From assembly GCF_001006005.1 (NCBI RefSeq), contig NZ_CP011254.1, positions 1,798,001 through 1,862,000 of the forward strand: a stretch of DNA of 64,000 bases, given 5' to 3'. The position numbers and the translations under genes are program-made. The DNA comes from Serratia fonticola. GTDB lineage: Bacteria; Pseudomonadota; Gammaproteobacteria; Enterobacterales; Enterobacteriaceae. This document shows positions 30,705 to 41,811 of this stretch, piece after piece. The notes under the pieces were generated by a model, which was given only the letters and a program-made list of their open reading frames with translations, made no database searches and had not been told where the DNA came from. The first letter of the stretch is position 1. Each line of letters starts with the position of its first letter.

Positions 30705-31712
30705 TCAGGAGGTCAGGGGGAGTTCGTCAGGATTGGGTTTTAACACCGGTTGCCACAGTACCTGTAATTTTTGCAGCGGTTCACCACGGATCAGGCCAAG
30801 GGTCATTTGTGCGATTTGTTGGCCGACTTCCGCGCGGGTGGCTTGGACGATGGAGGCTACAGGAAGATCGAGCAGGCTTTCCGCGGGTAATCCGTCATAC
30901 ACCACCAGAGAAACCCCACCGGGGCCGAGTTTATCGGCATCACGCAGCGCCATTGCTGCCCCTTCGCCGTGACCGTTGCAGTCGGTAATGATTGCCGTCG
31001 GTGGATCGGCCAACGCCAATAACGCTTGGGTAGTCAGATAACCCGCACGACGGCTTGGCGTGATACTGCACAGATAATCATCACGTTGTGGCAGTTGGTG
31101 GCTGGCCAATCCATCCAGATAACCTTGGCGGCGCTGGCTGATAAATGACTGCTGGTTATTTTCGCCCAGATAGGCAATTTTCCGGTGGCCGAGCGCCACC
31201 AGATAGTCCACGGCCATCTGGCTGCCAGCGCGGTTATCAAAATCAAACCAGGCGTAATCTTTCACCAACTGGCTGCGGCCGAGCGCCAGAAACGGGAAGT
31301 TAAGCCGCTGTAATTCATGCAGACGCGGATCGTTGTCTAGCGTATGGGCAACGATCAGCGCATCAACACGTTTGCTGGCAATCAGACGAGTAAAGGCATG
31401 ATGGGGCGCATCATCTGCCACCAGCAGCAGATCGATCTCGTGGCGCACCAACTCATTGCTGATACAACCGATCATCTCCATCAAGGTAGAGTTACTTAAC
31501 GTGTAGTTATTGAAGGGGAAAACCAGCCCAACGGCGTCGATTTTGCCCATTTTCAAACGGCGTGCCAGGGTATTGGGGCGATAACCCAAACGCTCTGCCT
31601 CAGCCTCTACCCGTTGGCGCGTATCTTGGGCCACGTCGCCGTAGCCATTCAGGGCGCGACTCACGGTGGTAACGGAGAGATCCAATGCTTTGGCAATCGC
31701 TTTCAGGGACAT
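30705..31712 (-). CDS. LacI-family repressor (RafR-like)
   Basis: 335 residues. Helix-turn-helix at the very N terminus (MSLKAIAKALDLSVTTVSRALNG), hinge YRPNTLARRLKMG, then the sugar-binding domain. It lies directly upstream of the alpha-galactosidase-permease pair in the same direction, with two matching palindromic operators in the gap. The likely inducer is an alpha-galactoside. The ribosome site is weak (GAGTGAAAT), but the start fits the family. Confidence 0.88.
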   Translation of the reverse strand: MSLKAIAKALDLSVTTVSRALNGYGDVAQDTRQRVEAEAERLGYRPNTLARRLKMGKIDAVGLVFPFNNYTLSNSTLMEMIGCISNELVRHEIDLLLVADDAPHHAFTRLIASKRVDALIVAHTLDNDPRLHELQRLNFPFLALGRSQLVKDYAWFDFDNRAGSQMAVDYLVALGHRKIAYLGENNQQSFISQRRQGYLDGLASHQLPQRDDYLCSITPSRRAGYLTTQALLALADPPTAIITDCNGHGEGAAMALRDADKLGPGGVSLVVYDGLPAESLLDLPVASIVQATRAEVGQQIAQMTLGLIRGEPLQKLQVLWQPVLKPNPDELPLTS

Positions 31713-31803
31713 ATTTCACTCTACAGAAGGTGTTGGGATGCCGGGCGAGAGTAACACAGGCAGAGGAACCGGAGGGAGAGGTGAGGGCAGGAAATGCGAA
31801 CTG

Positions 31804-31821
31804 GCGGGGCCAAAGCCCCGC
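31804..31821 (-). terminator. hairpin after yiaD
   Basis: GCGGGGC / GCCCCGC, perfect 7-bp stem, 4-nt loop, directly after the yiaD stop; no T run on the minus strand. Confidence 0.45.
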
Positions 31822-31827
31822 ACGGGA

Positions 31828-32490
31828 TTACTGCAGCGGGCTGAGGGTGATCTCAACGCGGCGGTTTTGCGCTTTGCCTGCGGTGGTGCTGTTGGAGGCA
31901 ATTGGGTTATCCGGGCCGGCACCGGTTGAACGGATGCGGTTGGCGGCGACCCCTTGGGTGATTAGCGCGCTGGCCACACCGTCTGCACGTTGCTGGGACA
32001 GCGTCATATTATGCGCGCGAGCCCCGGTGCTGTCGGTGTAACCCACCACGTTGACGGCGGTTTTTTCATACTCTTTCAGCACCATCGCCACGCCGGTCAG
32101 GGTGTTGGCACCCGCCGGTTTCAGCGTGCTGCTGTCGGTATCGAAGGTCACGTTGTTTGGCATGTTCAGCACGATATTATCGCCCTGACGGGTAACGCTA
32201 ACGCCGGTGCCTTTCATTTTGTCGCGCAGTTTGGCTTCCTGCACGTCCATGTAGTATCCGGCGCCACCGCCCAATGCGGCACCGGCTGCGGCGCCGATCA
32301 GCGCGCCTTTACCACGGTCTTTTTTCGATGAAGAGATCATGCCGATACCGGCACCCAGGGCTGCGCCAACGCCAGCGCCAATACCGGACTTGCCGGCTTC
32401 TGACTCCCCGGTGTAAGGGTTGGTGGTACAAGCCGATAGCGTCATGGCAACGGCTACCGCACCAGCAATTATCGCAATGCGTTTTTTCAT
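31828..32490 (-). CDS. yiaD: OmpA-family lipoprotein YiaD
   Basis: 220 residues. Lipoprotein signal ending in lipobox LSAC (Cys near residue 21). A glycine-zipper stretch follows (GAGVGAALGAGIGM and GAAAGAALGGGAG), then a C-terminal OmpA/Pal peptidoglycan-binding domain (NNVTFDTDSSTLKPAG, YTDSTGARAHNMTLSQQRA, NRRVEI). Outer membrane, anchored to peptidoglycan; linked in E. coli to BamD suppression. Separate transcription unit. Confidence 0.95.
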   Translation of the reverse strand: MKKRIAIIAGAVAVAMTLSACTTNPYTGESEAGKSGIGAGVGAALGAGIGMISSSKKDRGKGALIGAAAGAALGGGAGYYMDVQEAKLRDKMKGTGVSVTRQGDNIVLNMPNNVTFDTDSSTLKPAGANTLTGVAMVLKEYEKTAVNVVGYTDSTGARAHNMTLSQQRADGVASALITQGVAANRIRSTGAGPDNPIASNSTTAGKAQNRRVEITLSPLQ

Positions 32491-32734
32491 TGTTAGTTCC
32501 TTTAAAAGCAGGGATATCTGCGTGCGCTACTCCAAACTGGAGGCGCTAAATCGTCGGCATTCAGCCGCGAGCCCCAAACGGGCCGCGCAACTATGACGTA
32601 CCTTTTGGCCAGCAGTTCCGATAAAAATCGTGACAAATTATAAACCTGTAAGCCAGGCAGGAAGGTAGCCGCCAAATCGCCGCTTGGGAACCAGAACAAA
32701 CTGAATTAATGCAAGATTGGTTGATCTTTAGGAC

Positions 32735-32757
32735 AAAGGGGCGAAGAGTTTCGCCCC
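32735..32757 (-). terminator. terminator after the phospho-beta-glucosidase
   Basis: GGGGCGAA / TTCGCCCC 8-bp stem with a 4-nt loop, followed leftward by TTTG. The rest of the 279-bp gap to yiaD shows no gene. Confidence 0.7.
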
Positions 32758-32769
32758 GATAAGATGCCG

Positions 32770-35741
<2,972 letters not shown>

Positions 35742-35917
35742 CAACGTAACTCCATCTGTGGGGTACAGAAATATCGGGCTTTATTATCGGTCGAAGGTGA
35801 TTTCTAAATGGATAGTAGCAAACGGCAAGAGAATGTCACGATATAACAAAATTGCAGAATAGTGACTTGTTACATGCAAAAAACAGGGTGTTATTTAACG
35901 TGCTTTAACTAATAAAA

Positions 35918-36649
35918 TTAATGGTCGAGACTTTTAGCCAGCTTTTTCCCTATCGCTTCCAACATATACATCACCGGTACCTGGGTAGTGATATCGTATT
36001 CGCTGGCAATGCGGATTTGCGGCATGTGGTAAGAGAGGTTAAAGTCCGCCATGCGCGCCAGCGAAGAGGTTTCGCTATTGGTAATGCTGACGATCTTACA
36101 GTTATGCAGGCTAAATTGGCTCGCCAGTTTAAGCATTTCCGGCGTTTCTCCGGAAACAGATAAAATAATGGCTACCGCGTTTTTATACATATCACTGCTG
36201 ATGGGATAATAAGGGTCATCGATATAATTACTGAATTTACCGACGTTAGAGAAAAAACGAGCGCCGTACTTACCTAACGTGCCGGATGTGCCTGCTCCGA
36301 CAAAGATGATCCGTTCCGCGTTGGCAATGTGTGCTGCCGCATCCGTAATTAACTGTTCAAACTCTTCATTGTTAATACTCTTGAAGAAGCTGACAATTTC
36401 ACTGACGCCGGAGGTTAGCAGCAGTTTGTCTTCCTGTTCCAGATAGAGTTTAAAGCGAATGCGGAATTCCGAATAGCCGCTGAAATTCATTTTCTTACAA
36501 AAGCGTAATACCGTGGTGGTGGAGACCTTGGCACCGTCCGCCAGCTCGCGAATAGTCATATACATAACCTTGTCCTTATTTTTGATGACGTAGTTGTACA
36601 CCATCAATTCAAGACCGTTGAGCTTGGATAAGGCGATATGGGTAAACAT
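35918..36649 (-). CDS. RpiR-family transcriptional regulator
   Basis: 243 residues from ATG 36649 (MFTHIALSKLNGLEL); the longer frame is unsupported. N-terminal HTH_6 helix-turn-helix (MTIRELADGAKVSTTTVLRFCKKMNFSGYSEFR) and a C-terminal SIS sugar-phosphate-binding domain (IIFVGAGTSGTLGKYGARFF; ILSVSGETPEML). It precedes the EIIBC gene by 176 bp in the same direction, so it likely controls the beta-glucoside genes in response to a phosphosugar. That gap is AT-rich and should hold the operon promoter. Confidence 0.88.
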   Translation of the reverse strand: MFTHIALSKLNGLELMVYNYVIKNKDKVMYMTIRELADGAKVSTTTVLRFCKKMNFSGYSEFRIRFKLYLEQEDKLLLTSGVSEIVSFFKSINNEEFEQLITDAAAHIANAERIIFVGAGTSGTLGKYGARFFSNVGKFSNYIDDPYYPISSDMYKNAVAIILSVSGETPEMLKLASQFSLHNCKIVSITNSETSSLARMADFNLSYHMPQIRIASEYDITTQVPVMYMLEAIGKKLAKSLDH

Positions 36650-36725
36650 GCTGGATCCCGTTGACAAGGTTGGCTGCCAAAGTACCAGAAGCGGGCAGGG
36701 ATGACAAAGCCCGCCCGCCACTTCT

Positions 36726-37172
36726 TCAGGGGTAGCGCAGTTCGGCGGCGGCCCAGTTCATGATCAGCGTATGGGCCTGGGTCTCCTGGTTGAACTGGCG
36801 TTGTACTTCACTGAACCCAAGCTTGCGGTAAAAGGCGCAGGCCCGCAGATTCTGCTCGTATACCTCCAGGCTCAGCCAGCCGTGCTGTTGCTGCACGTGT
36901 TCCATCAGTGCGGCTCCGACGCCTTGGCCGTGGAAGCGTTCATCGACAAACAGCGCGCCTACAAAGCGTTCATCCAGCACGCTGATAAAACCGGCGATCT
37001 GCTGGTGGTGCAGATAAACCCAGGTTTTGGCGCGCGGCAGATAGCTTTCACGCACCAACTGGGCGGTTTGCTGCCAATAATCGGCCGCGATAAACGGATG
37101 GGCCTGGGTGGTGCTTGCCAGCCACAGCGTCATCAGCGGCTCGATATCGGCCGGAACGGCAGTGCGGATCAT
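36726..37172 (-). CDS. yiaC: GNAT N-acetyltransferase YiaC
   Basis: 148 residues from ATG 37172, which overlaps the tag stop codon (ATGA), so it is translationally coupled to tag. GNAT fold with acetyl-CoA loop ERFHGQGVGAALMEHV. Resembles E. coli YiaC, which acetylates protein lysines. tag-yiaC pairing is as in E. coli. Confidence 0.92.
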   Translation of the reverse strand: MIRTAVPADIEPLMTLWLASTTQAHPFIAADYWQQTAQLVRESYLPRAKTWVYLHHQQIAGFISVLDERFVGALFVDERFHGQGVGAALMEHVQQQHGWLSLEVYEQNLRACAFYRKLGFSEVQRQFNQETQAHTLIMNWAAAELRYP

Positions 37173-37741
37173 GCCTGGCGCTGCTTTGGGTGGCAGAAGC
37201 AACCGGTAAGATGATCGTTCACCAGGCCGCTGGCCTGCATAAAGGCATAGCAGGTAGTGGAGCCAATAAACTTAAAGCCGCGCTTTTTCAACGCCTTGGA
37301 CAGGGCATCGGACTGTTCGGTTTTGGCGGGGACTTCGCCAAGCGCCTGCCAGTGATTGAGCAGAGGCTTGCCGGTGACGAACTGCCAGATAAAGGTGACA
37401 AAATCCTCTCCGGCGGTTTCCATCGCCAGATAGGCCTTGGCATTGTTGATAATCGCCTCAATCTTGCCGCGATGGCGGATGATGCCGCTGTCTTGCATTA
37501 GCGTTGCCACGTCTTGTTCGGTCATGGCTGCGATGCGCTGCGGATCGAAATTGTGGAAGGCACGGCGGTAGTTTTCACGTTTTTTCAGCACAGTGATCCA
37601 GGAAAGACCCGCCTGCTGGCCTTCCAGGCACAGCATTTCGAACAGCTCGCGTGCGTCGGTGGTGGGTACGCCCCATTCCTGGTCATGATACTCAAGATAT
37701 AGCGGATCGGCGGTAACCCAACCGCAACGTTCGTTGGCCAT
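37169..37741 (-). CDS. tag: DNA-3-methyladenine glycosylase I
   Basis: 190 residues, near the E. coli length of 187. Removes 3-methyladenine (and 3-methylguanine) from DNA. The N terminus RCGWVTADPLYLEYHDQEWG carries conserved Cys and His zinc ligands, and the C-terminal FCHPKQ block completes the zinc snap. Substrate-pocket Glu is in LCLEGQQAGLSW. First gene of the tag-yiaC pair. Confidence 0.96.
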   Translation of the reverse strand: MANERCGWVTADPLYLEYHDQEWGVPTTDARELFEMLCLEGQQAGLSWITVLKKRENYRRAFHNFDPQRIAAMTEQDVATLMQDSGIIRHRGKIEAIINNAKAYLAMETAGEDFVTFIWQFVTGKPLLNHWQALGEVPAKTEQSDALSKALKKRGFKFIGSTTCYAFMQASGLVNDHLTGCFCHPKQRQA

Positions 37742-37926
37742 ACGAGGATTCCTTATGCTGTATTTATTTACAGGTAATCATCGCCGCAAGCGGCCTGCTT
37801 GGCAACCCTTTGAGCGATTTATCGTCGGTAAGCTTGACGTTATGTGAATCCACGCAATATTTACTACATAGCCTTGGTGATAAAGGCTAACAATAAGAAT
37901 TGGATATGAGTCACATAGGTTCGACC

Positions 37927-37950
37927 GTAGGGGCGCTGCATGCTGCGCCC
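37927..37950 (+). repeat. dispersed palindrome, third copy
   Basis: GTAGGGGCGCTGCATGCTGCGCCC, same family as 17710 and 17787, with two base changes in the arms. It sits 33 bp before the esterase gene. Confidence 0.75.
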
Positions 37951-37982
37951 GGTTTACTATTTTGACTCTCAGGAGTCTATTT

Positions 37983-39971
37983 ATGCCTCTGAAAAGACAG
38001 GGCAAGCAAACCCCAACGGTGCTTGCTGTGGCGTTAGCTTTTTGCCTCAGTGCTACGGCACAGGCTTACGATCAACTTTACGTGTTTGGCGACAGCCTGA
38101 GTGATACCGGCAATAACGGCCGCTTCACTTATGACAGTAACCAACATCAGCTGTATGACGAAATACTGGGCCAGCGCATCGGTGCCGCGCTGGTGGCATC
38201 CGATAACGGTGGCTACAACTATGCTGCCGGTGGTGGTGTGGCCGTTCCGGCGCTAAACCCGGCGGACAACACCGAGGATCAGCTACAAAGCTATCTTGCG
38301 AGGGTTAACGGCAGGGCCGACGGCGACGGTTTGTATATTCACTGGATTGGCGGCAACGATCTGGCCGCCGCGGCGATGAATGTGGCAACTGCACCGGAGG
38401 TGGCCTATACCAGCGCCTTGGCTGCGGCGACGCAGGTGCACGCTTTACTGAACGCCGGTGCCGGGACGGTGATAGTGCCAACGGTACCGAATATCGGCTC
38501 AACCCCGCAATTGATGGAGCTGATTATCCAGCAGGCGCTGGGGCCGGTGCAGGGCGCGGCCATACTGGCGGCGTACGGCAAGCTTAATACTCTCGCCACG
38601 CCGGATAACGCTTCGCGCCAGCAGGCGATCCATCAGGCTTTAGGTGCCGCTGCACAGCAGGCCAGCAGCAATCCGCTGGTGCAGCAGGCCATTGCTGCCC
38701 AACTGAGCGCGACTTTTGACAGTTTCAGCGCCCAGGCGGCCCAGCTTACCGATTTTTATAACCAGAGCGAAGATCGCCTGTTGGCTCAGGGCGGCGGTAA
38801 TATCGTGCGCGTTGACGTCAACAAACTGTTCAGCGAGGCGATCGCCAATCCGGGCCAGTTTGGTTTTACCAACACTGCCGGTATGGCCTGCCCAGCGGGA
38901 GTTTCTTCGGCGGTATGCAGTTCCTCCATGCCAGGCTTTAACAGCGAGCAGGCTTATCTGTTTGCCGATCATTTCCACCCTAGCCCGCAGGCTCACCAAC
39001 TGATCGCCGATTATATTCAGGCGGTATTGGATGGCCCGGCGCAGGCAGTGGCACTCAACCAGGCAACCGCCGCTTTCGCGCGTGATAGCCGTGCTACCCT
39101 GGACAGCCGTTTTCAGCAGTTACGCACCAACAGCAATCCACAGGGGTCGTTGGGCGTATTCGGCGGCTATGCTGGGCAACGTTATGATTATTCAGCCAAC
39201 ATGGTTGCCGGAGATGGTGACGCCACCACGCATAACCTAACGCTGGGCGTGGATTATCAACTGACGGATGAGTGGCTGATAGGGGCGCTGATCTCGGGTT
39301 CTAACGATAATCAACAGCCTTCCAGCCGTTACGATTATAAGGCGCGTGGCGTGCTGCTGTCGGCCTTCAGCTCCCTGACGCTGTTTGAGCAAGGATGGGT
39401 CAATGCTGATTTGCACTATGCCAGCGTGAATTACGACGACATTAACCGCAGTATGCAGCTGGGTTCGCTAACCCGTACAGAAACCGGTGATACCGATGGT
39501 AAGCAGTGGGGCGCACGCGTTACTGCGGGGTATGACTTCCCGATCGCTTCGTACCTCACCACCGGGCCGATGGCCCAGTTTGCCTGGGATTACAGCAATG
39601 TCTCCGGTTATAGCGAGAATGGCGACAACAGTACGGCCATGCGTTTCAACGATCAGACCTATCATTCGCAGATCGGCGCTGTAGGATGGCGATTGGATAG
39701 TCAGCTCGGGGTAGTTAATCCGTACGCGGAGGTGAGCTATCAGCACCAGTTCGGTGATGGCGTTTACCGGGCAGGCGGTGGATTGAAATCGACCCAGACC
39801 TCATTCACCCGCGACAGCGCCAGCCAGGATAAAAACTGGATGGATATCACCTTGGGGGCGAATATGCCATTGAGCGATCGGGTGGCGGCGTTTGCGACGG
39901 TTTCGCAAACCAGCGGTTTGAGCAGTGGCGAGCAATTTATGTACAACGTGGGGGTCAGTGCGCGTTTTTGA
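37983..39971 (+). CDS. GDSL/SGNH esterase autotransporter (ApeE/EstA type)
   Basis: 662 residues from ATG 37983 (AGGAG 8 bp upstream). Type Va autotransporter esterase of the outer membrane. Signal peptide ends near SATAQA-YDQ. Lipase block I FGDSLSDTGNNG carries the nucleophile Ser; block III WIGGNDLAA and block V DHFHPSPQAH (catalytic Asp/His) follow. The passenger runs to about 370; the C-terminal 270 residues form a beta-barrel ending in SARF, with the terminal Phe expected for BAM recognition. Similar proteins in Salmonella (ApeE) and Serratia hydrolyse short-chain esters on the cell surface. Confidence 0.93.
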   Translation: MPLKRQGKQTPTVLAVALAFCLSATAQAYDQLYVFGDSLSDTGNNGRFTYDSNQHQLYDEILGQRIGAALVASDNGGYNYAAGGGVAVPALNPADNTEDQLQSYLARVNGRADGDGLYIHWIGGNDLAAAAMNVATAPEVAYTSALAAATQVHALLNAGAGTVIVPTVPNIGSTPQLMELIIQQALGPVQGAAILAAYGKLNTLATPDNASRQQAIHQALGAAAQQASSNPLVQQAIAAQLSATFDSFSAQAAQLTDFYNQSEDRLLAQGGGNIVRVDVNKLFSEAIANPGQFGFTNTAGMACPAGVSSAVCSSSMPGFNSEQAYLFADHFHPSPQAHQLIADYIQAVLDGPAQAVALNQATAAFARDSRATLDSRFQQLRTNSNPQGSLGVFGGYAGQRYDYSANMVAGDGDATTHNLTLGVDYQLTDEWLIGALISGSNDNQQPSSRYDYKARGVLLSAFSSLTLFEQGWVNADLHYASVNYDDINRSMQLGSLTRTETGDTDGKQWGARVTAGYDFPIASYLTTGPMAQFAWDYSNVSGYSENGDNSTAMRFNDQTYHSQIGAVGWRLDSQLGVVNPYAEVSYQHQFGDGVYRAGGGLKSTQTSFTRDSASQDKNWMDITLGANMPLSDRVAAFATVSQTSGLSSGEQFMYNVGVSARF

Positions 39972-39993
39972 AGAATGGATTTAATCTTAATTG

Positions 39994-40020
39994 CCCGGTG
40001 CCAGACGGTTTGGTGCCGGG
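39994..40020 (+). terminator. hairpin after the esterase gene
   Basis: CCCGGTGCCA (39994-40003) / TGGTGCCGGG (40011-40020), 10 pairs including two G-U, loop 7 nt. No T run follows. Confidence 0.45.
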
Positions 40021-40122
40021 AAGAACAGGGGAGAGCAGCGCTTACCATTATTACGGGACAGTGCCTGATATGCGGGGCTGTTAGGCCTGTGCGCCATTGC
40101 CTTGCCCGAGCCCTTCACCTGA

Positions 40123-40147
40123 AAAGTACAGTGTCTGACTGTACTTT
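40123..40147. repeat. 9-bp inverted repeat
   Basis: AAAGTACAG (40123-40131) and CTGTACTTT (40139-40147), perfect arms, 7-nt spacer. Could be a protein binding site or an RNA hairpin. Confidence 0.5.
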
Positions 40148-40211
40148 AGTATAACTATCATTTGCCCCTAAAAGACTTTATCGTTACGGCATAAGAGCAA
40201 AAGATTTAAAT

Positions 40212-40272
40212 AAAAAAAACTGATCCCGTTTAAAGGATCAGGAGCCAATTCGGCCAACACCAGGGAAATTTT
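40212..40272 (-). ncRNA. ArcZ-like small RNA (predicted)
   Basis: Predicted 61-nt transcript on the minus strand, starting near 40272 and ending in eight T residues at 40219-40212. It contains ATTTCCCTGGTGTTGGC (complement of 40253-40269), identical to the conserved seed region of the Hfq-dependent sRNA ArcZ as remembered from E. coli. A small hairpin GCC-GAATT-GGC and a rho-independent terminator (CTGATCC / GGATCAG, 7-bp stem, 8-nt loop, T8) follow. The outline matches the processed form of ArcZ (about 56 nt), without the upstream half of the E. coli primary transcript. arcZ normally lies by arcB, not by an esterase, so this is probably an extra copy or an unrelated locus that reuses the seed. 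Confidence 0.72.
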
Positions 40273-40278
40273 GTTGTC

Positions 40279-40307
40279 ATTATTATAAATAACAGGTTGT
40301 CTGTCAA
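40279..40307 (-). promoter_or_regulatory. sigma-70 promoter of the ArcZ-like sRNA
   Basis: On the minus strand TTGACA (40307-40302), 17-bp spacer, AATAAT (40284-40279), placing the start near 40272. A perfect TATAAT also occurs, but at only 14 bp spacing. Confidence 0.65.
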
Positions 40308-40456
40308 TTGTTCTCTCGCTCACTAATCAACGAGTGGGAGCGCTTTTGCGTGCCTGAAATATATAAAAAACGTATCAATCTCAACCCCTATCATTAGTTT
40401 TTTAGCTTCAACGCGGTATCAACAATCAAAAAGTTAGTTATTATCAGATATGATGT

Positions 40457-40499
40457 GGTGTTTTTTGCCGAATGTTAACATTTTTGGCAAAAAAACACC
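40457..40499. repeat. nested palindrome
   Basis: GGTGTTTTTTGCC (40457-40469) and GGCAAAAAAACACC (40486-40499) form an outer stem with one bulged A; its loop contains a second perfect palindrome AATGTTAACATT (40471-40482). Confidence 0.7.
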
Positions 40500-40784
40500 C
40501 AATTGAAAACACTTCAGCAACTAAAAATTTATCACGCAGACTGTTGTAAAACCGTTATTAACGCAGTGAAAAATCAGGCTTTGATGTCTTGGGGTGAGTG
40601 TGGTTAAAAAATCACAGTTATTTCATTAAATATATCAAACAGTAAAATCATCACGGTGTTATTGATTAAAAAGCTCGCGGAATTTTTTTACTCACTATTA
40701 GTTTTCTGTTTTTTTTATGATAAAATATTACTTCTATGCTGTGCTCTGAAATTTGTAACGGGAATTTCAATAAGGAGACTTTGC

Positions 40785-41528
40785 GTGTCGAGTTTATTCT
40801 TTAATAATGAATTTATTAACTCAGTCATAAAGAGTTATTTGGAAGCGAACTTACGAGAGTATAACAGCATAAAGTACGCTTATGCGATCATGAGCAAAAT
40901 AAACCCTGCTAATTTCACCATCATTTCCAACAAAACAGAATGGTTTGAGTTTTATACCGCAAATAACTACCAGTTTATCGATCCGGTGTTGATTTCCACA
41001 TCCCGCCGAGTGACACCTTTCGTCTGGGATGAAAATATTAAGAACGGCTCTGGGTTAAAACACCCCAATATTTTTGATATGGCCAAGAACTATAATGTCA
41101 TCAATGGCTATACGTTTGTGTTGCACGATCACAATAATAATCTAGTGGTGCTGTCTCTTATTATGGATGATGCCTGTGACGAAAATATAGAAGAGATTAT
41201 CAAAGAGAACCAACATAAACTGCAAATGCTGTTAATCACCGTGCATGATAAATTAACCGCACTTTATCACGAACTGAATAACACCAGCGATGATGATCAA
41301 ATCAACCAAAAAGAGCTATTCTCCAAACGCGAGAATGAGGTGATTTACTGGGCCAGCATGGGGAAATCCTATCAGGAAATCGCACTGATTTTGGGGATCA
41401 AGCTCACCACCGTAAAATATCATATCGGCAATGTGGTCAAAAAATTAGGCGTTACCAATGCCAAACATGCCATCAGGCTTGGCGTTGAGCTGAAGCTCAT
41501 CAGGCCGGTGCTTTCCGAGCGGGAATGA
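40785..41528 (+). CDS. LuxR-family quorum-sensing regulator (AHL-binding, solo)
   Basis: 247 residues from GTG 40785, chosen for AAGGAG 7 bp upstream and because it gives the family start MSSLFFNNEFINSVIKSYL; the frame to 40656 would add a non-family hydrophobic leader. Autoinducer domain at about 15-160 with the six hallmark residues Trp53, Tyr57, Asp66, Pro67, Trp81 and Gly108. C-terminal LuxR helix-turn-helix (SKRENEVIYWASMGKSYQEI, ending GVTNAKHAIRLG). It closely resembles Serratia SpnR/SmaR-type regulators. No luxI synthase lies beside it. Base composition is markedly AT-rich. Confidence 0.92.
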   Translation: MSSLFFNNEFINSVIKSYLEANLREYNSIKYAYAIMSKINPANFTIISNKTEWFEFYTANNYQFIDPVLISTSRRVTPFVWDENIKNGSGLKHPNIFDMAKNYNVINGYTFVLHDHNNNLVVLSLIMDDACDENIEEIIKENQHKLQMLLITVHDKLTALYHELNNTSDDDQINQKELFSKRENEVIYWASMGKSYQEIALILGIKLTTVKYHIGNVVKKLGVTNAKHAIRLGVELKLIRPVLSERE

Positions 41529-41811
41529 GAGTGACCAAGAGCCTCCGGCTTTAACGTATCGATGATCAATGTCGGATGGTGTAGCGGTATTAAACATCAC
41601 TGCTTAGGCCGACCCTATTCATTGAGGCTTATCGCCGGGCTAAATCTCGTTCAGGCAACAACTATCGACTCGATCCCTTCCTAACTGGCCGCGAAACGCG
41701 ATTTTTTCACGAAGATTGACACTTGCTGCGGGATTCTGGCTGTATATCTTACGGTCAACGGGTATACTGGCCCATTCTGTTAAATCCACTTGTATCGCGT
41801 GCGAAATCAAC

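Larger units (their letters stand above)
39972..40784. other. long AT-rich intergenic region, esterase to LuxR
   Basis: 813 bp with no convincing protein gene. It holds a hairpin after the esterase (39994-40020), an inverted repeat AAAGTACAG/CTGTACTTT (40123-40147), the ArcZ-like sRNA on the minus strand (40212-40272) with its promoter to 40307, and a large nested palindrome (40457-40499). The remainder up to the LuxR start is AT-rich leader DNA. Confidence 0.7.

Noticed and set aside
40123..40147. lux box for the LuxR regulator
   Set aside because: The half-sites point outward (GTACAG...CTGTAC) with 7-nt spacing, opposite to the CTGTAC...GTACAG layout of lux boxes, so it is recorded only as an inverted repeat.
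40656..40784. N-terminal extension of the LuxR protein from an ATG at 40656
   Set aside because: Hydrophobic low-complexity leader absent from the family; the GTG at 40785 has a good ribosome site.
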